This document shows positions 6,398 through 7,544 of a DNA stretch of 7,544 bases, in pieces. The DNA is taken from assembly GCA_029261435.1 (NCBI GenBank), contig JAJDBI010000248.1, positions 1-7,544 of the forward strand, written 5' to 3'. The stretch comes from Nitrospinaceae bacterium. GTDB lineage: Bacteria; Nitrospinota; Nitrospinia; Nitrospinales; VA-1. The notes below the pieces were generated by a model. The model did no database searches, was not told the origin of the DNA, and saw only the letters and a program-made list of their open reading frames with translations. Both the position numbers and the translations under genes were made by a program. Numbering within the stretch: position 1 is the stretch's first letter; every line of letters starts with the position of its first letter.

Positions 6398-7264
6398 GTG
6401 CGAGAAAAAATTCTTGAATTAGTGCGAACTAACCCTAACCTTCCTCCTTTGCCGGAAATCCTGTTTGGTTTGCAAAAATTGATGGATGATCCCGATTGCG
6501 AGGTGGAGAATGTCTATCACTTAATAAAGACAGATCCTGTCATGTCAGGACGATTGATCACTTTGGCCAACAGTGCCTTGTTTGGCTCAGGCCGGAATGA
6601 AACTCGAAACCTGGAAGATGCGGTGGTGCGTTTGGGGATGAATCAGGTTATGGATCTGGTTTATGCTCTTGAATTGCCTAAGACATTCAAAAAGTGCAAG
6701 GCCTTCGATCAGGTTGAGTTCTGGAAGCATTCCTTAGCGGTGGCTTTTATCAGTAGATCGCTGGCCAGAAAAGTACTTTCTGACTATGATGACCTTGAAG
6801 CAAGCTTTCTAGCCGGTTTAATGCACGATGTGGGAATCATGGTTTTGGATAATATTATTCCCCGGGACTATTCCAGCTTTCTCACTCTGAAAGATTTGAG
6901 CTCTACAGACAAGCCTTTGGAGTTGCTGGAAGAGGAAGAGTTTAAAATTGCCCATCCTGAGGTGGGTGCAGAGTTTATAAAAAAATGGTGGGATTTACCT
7001 CCCAAAGTGGCTTCTGCAGCCTTGGAGCATCATGGCACTGGGCCCGTGAAGGGGGAACCTTTAACCTTGAACCAGGTAGTTGGCACTGCAAATCGCATTG
7101 CCAATATGCATGCAATCACTCATCCTGTAAATACAGCCTTTGCAGATCCCCCCGAAGAGGGTTATCTGGATGCCTTGCAAATAAGTCAGGAGGATTTGGA
7201 TGTCGTGGTTGATACCACGATAATCGGATTGATGGCGGCGGAAACCTTATTGCGATCAAATTAA
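6398..7264 (+). CDS. HDOD domain signalling protein
   Basis: 288-residue cytoplasmic protein that is almost entirely one HDOD (HD-related output) domain, with no receiver, GGDEF or EAL domain attached. Family landmarks: NPNLPPLPEIL (12-22), IKTDPVMSGRLITLANSALFG (43-63), AVVRLGMNQV (75-84), FWKHSLAVA (108-116), LAGLMHDVG (138-146), AHPEVGAEF (185-193), and ALEHHG (208-213). Potential metal-binding His/Asp positions of the HD superfamily are kept at 111, 143, 144, 186, 211 and 212, but the segment that usually ends in Asp reads GTANRIAN, with Asn232. HDOD proteins are usually regulatory or scaffolding, linked to second-messenger signalling, motility or stress; whether this one is catalytic is unknown. 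The start is GTG with a good GGAG. It has its own strong-looking promoter and palindrome, and is followed 18 bases later by DUF3565, so the two are likely co-transcribed. Confidence 0.92.
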   Translation: MREKILELVRTNPNLPPLPEILFGLQKLMDDPDCEVENVYHLIKTDPVMSGRLITLANSALFGSGRNETRNLEDAVVRLGMNQVMDLVYALELPKTFKKCKAFDQVEFWKHSLAVAFISRSLARKVLSDYDDLEASFLAGLMHDVGIMVLDNIIPRDYSSFLTLKDLSSTDKPLELLEEEEFKIAHPEVGAEFIKKWWDLPPKVASAALEHHGTGPVKGEPLTLNQVVGTANRIANMHAITHPVNTAFADPPEEGYLDALQISQEDLDVVVDTTIIGLMAAETLLRSN

Positions 7265-7282
7265 GGTGATTCGGGTTTCCAA

Positions 7283-7525
7283 ATGGATAGAAGAATTATA
7301 GGGTTTCACCAAGATGAAGAAAGTTTCTGGGTGGCAGAATTGGAATGCAGCCACAATCAGCATGTCCGGCATCGCCCGCCGATGGTTATCCGCCATTGGG
7401 TGAATCATGAAAAAGGTAGAAAGGAAAAGTTAGGAACCCTCCTTGCTTGCAAAGTTTGTGATTCTGAATCCTTCGAAGGCGTAGATCAGGAAACCAGTCC
7501 ACCATTTTCCCAGAGCCCTGAATAG
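7283..7525 (+). CDS. DUF3565 family small protein
   Basis: 80-residue protein matching the DUF3565 family as I remember it: IIGFHQDEESFWVAELECSHNQHVRHRPP (residues 5-33), HWV (38-40) and LACKVCD (54-60). CxxH at Cys22/His24 (spacing C-x-H), His27, His30 and the CxxC pair Cys56/Cys59 could bind a metal, most likely zinc, but this is inference from the residues. The family's function is unknown to me. The C-terminal 20 residues after the CxxC are polar and look disordered. It begins 18 bases after the HDOD stop with only a weak GGG upstream, suggesting it is expressed from the HDOD transcript. No terminator is visible before the window ends. Confidence 0.85.
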   Translation: MDRRIIGFHQDEESFWVAELECSHNQHVRHRPPMVIRHWVNHEKGRKEKLGTLLACKVCDSESFEGVDQETSPPFSQSPE

Positions 7526-7544
7526 ATATTTCCGTTTGCCAGAA

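Noticed and set aside
1..7544. tRNA, rRNA, CRISPR array, transposase or integrase
   Set aside because: No cloverleaf-like segment, regular repeat-spacer series, terminal inverted repeats or mobile-element protein motifs were seen.

Overview
The window looks like the edge of a cell-surface polysaccharide locus in a Gram-negative bacterium of moderate, slightly AT-rich composition. The supporting genes are a nucleotide-sugar epimerase, a GT2 glycosyltransferase fused to a methyltransferase, a B12-type radical SAM enzyme, a Wzx-like flippase and a DUF218 envelope protein. An HDOD signalling protein and a DUF3565 protein follow. I cannot name the species. A marine Nitrospinota-like or deltaproteobacterial-type lineage would fit the gene mix, but that is a guess.

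Layout. Positions 1-3960 form a minus-strand block read from right to left: radical SAM/B12-binding protein (3960-2428), then the methyltransferase-GT2 fusion (2316-787), then a CDP-paratose 2-epimerase-like SDR protein (774 to beyond position 1, truncated by the window edge). The last two are separated by only 12 bases, and the Shine-Dalgarno of the epimerase lies just after the stop codon of the fusion gene, so they are probably translationally coupled. A 414-base spacer (3961-4374) separates this block from the plus-strand genes and should hold divergent promoters. To its right are the flippase (4375-5586) and the DUF218 protein (5663-6313). Next comes a convincing sigma-70-type promoter overlapped by a perfect 14-bp palindrome (6336-6376), then the HDOD protein (6398-7264) and DUF3565 (7283-7525).

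How the genes may work together (inference). The epimerase would supply an unusual nucleotide sugar. The fusion protein would transfer a sugar, probably to a lipid or glycan acceptor, and methylate a related substrate. The radical SAM enzyme would carry out a further modification, the flippase would move the undecaprenyl-linked unit across the inner membrane, and the DUF218 protein would act at the periplasmic face. The HDOD-DUF3565 pair is probably an independent transcription unit concerned with signalling, not with polysaccharide synthesis.

I found no RNA gene, CRISPR array, insertion sequence or integrase. The most unusual observations are the methyltransferase-GT2 fusion, the palindrome on the HDOD promoter, and the Phe in place of the SDR catalytic Tyr in the epimerase.
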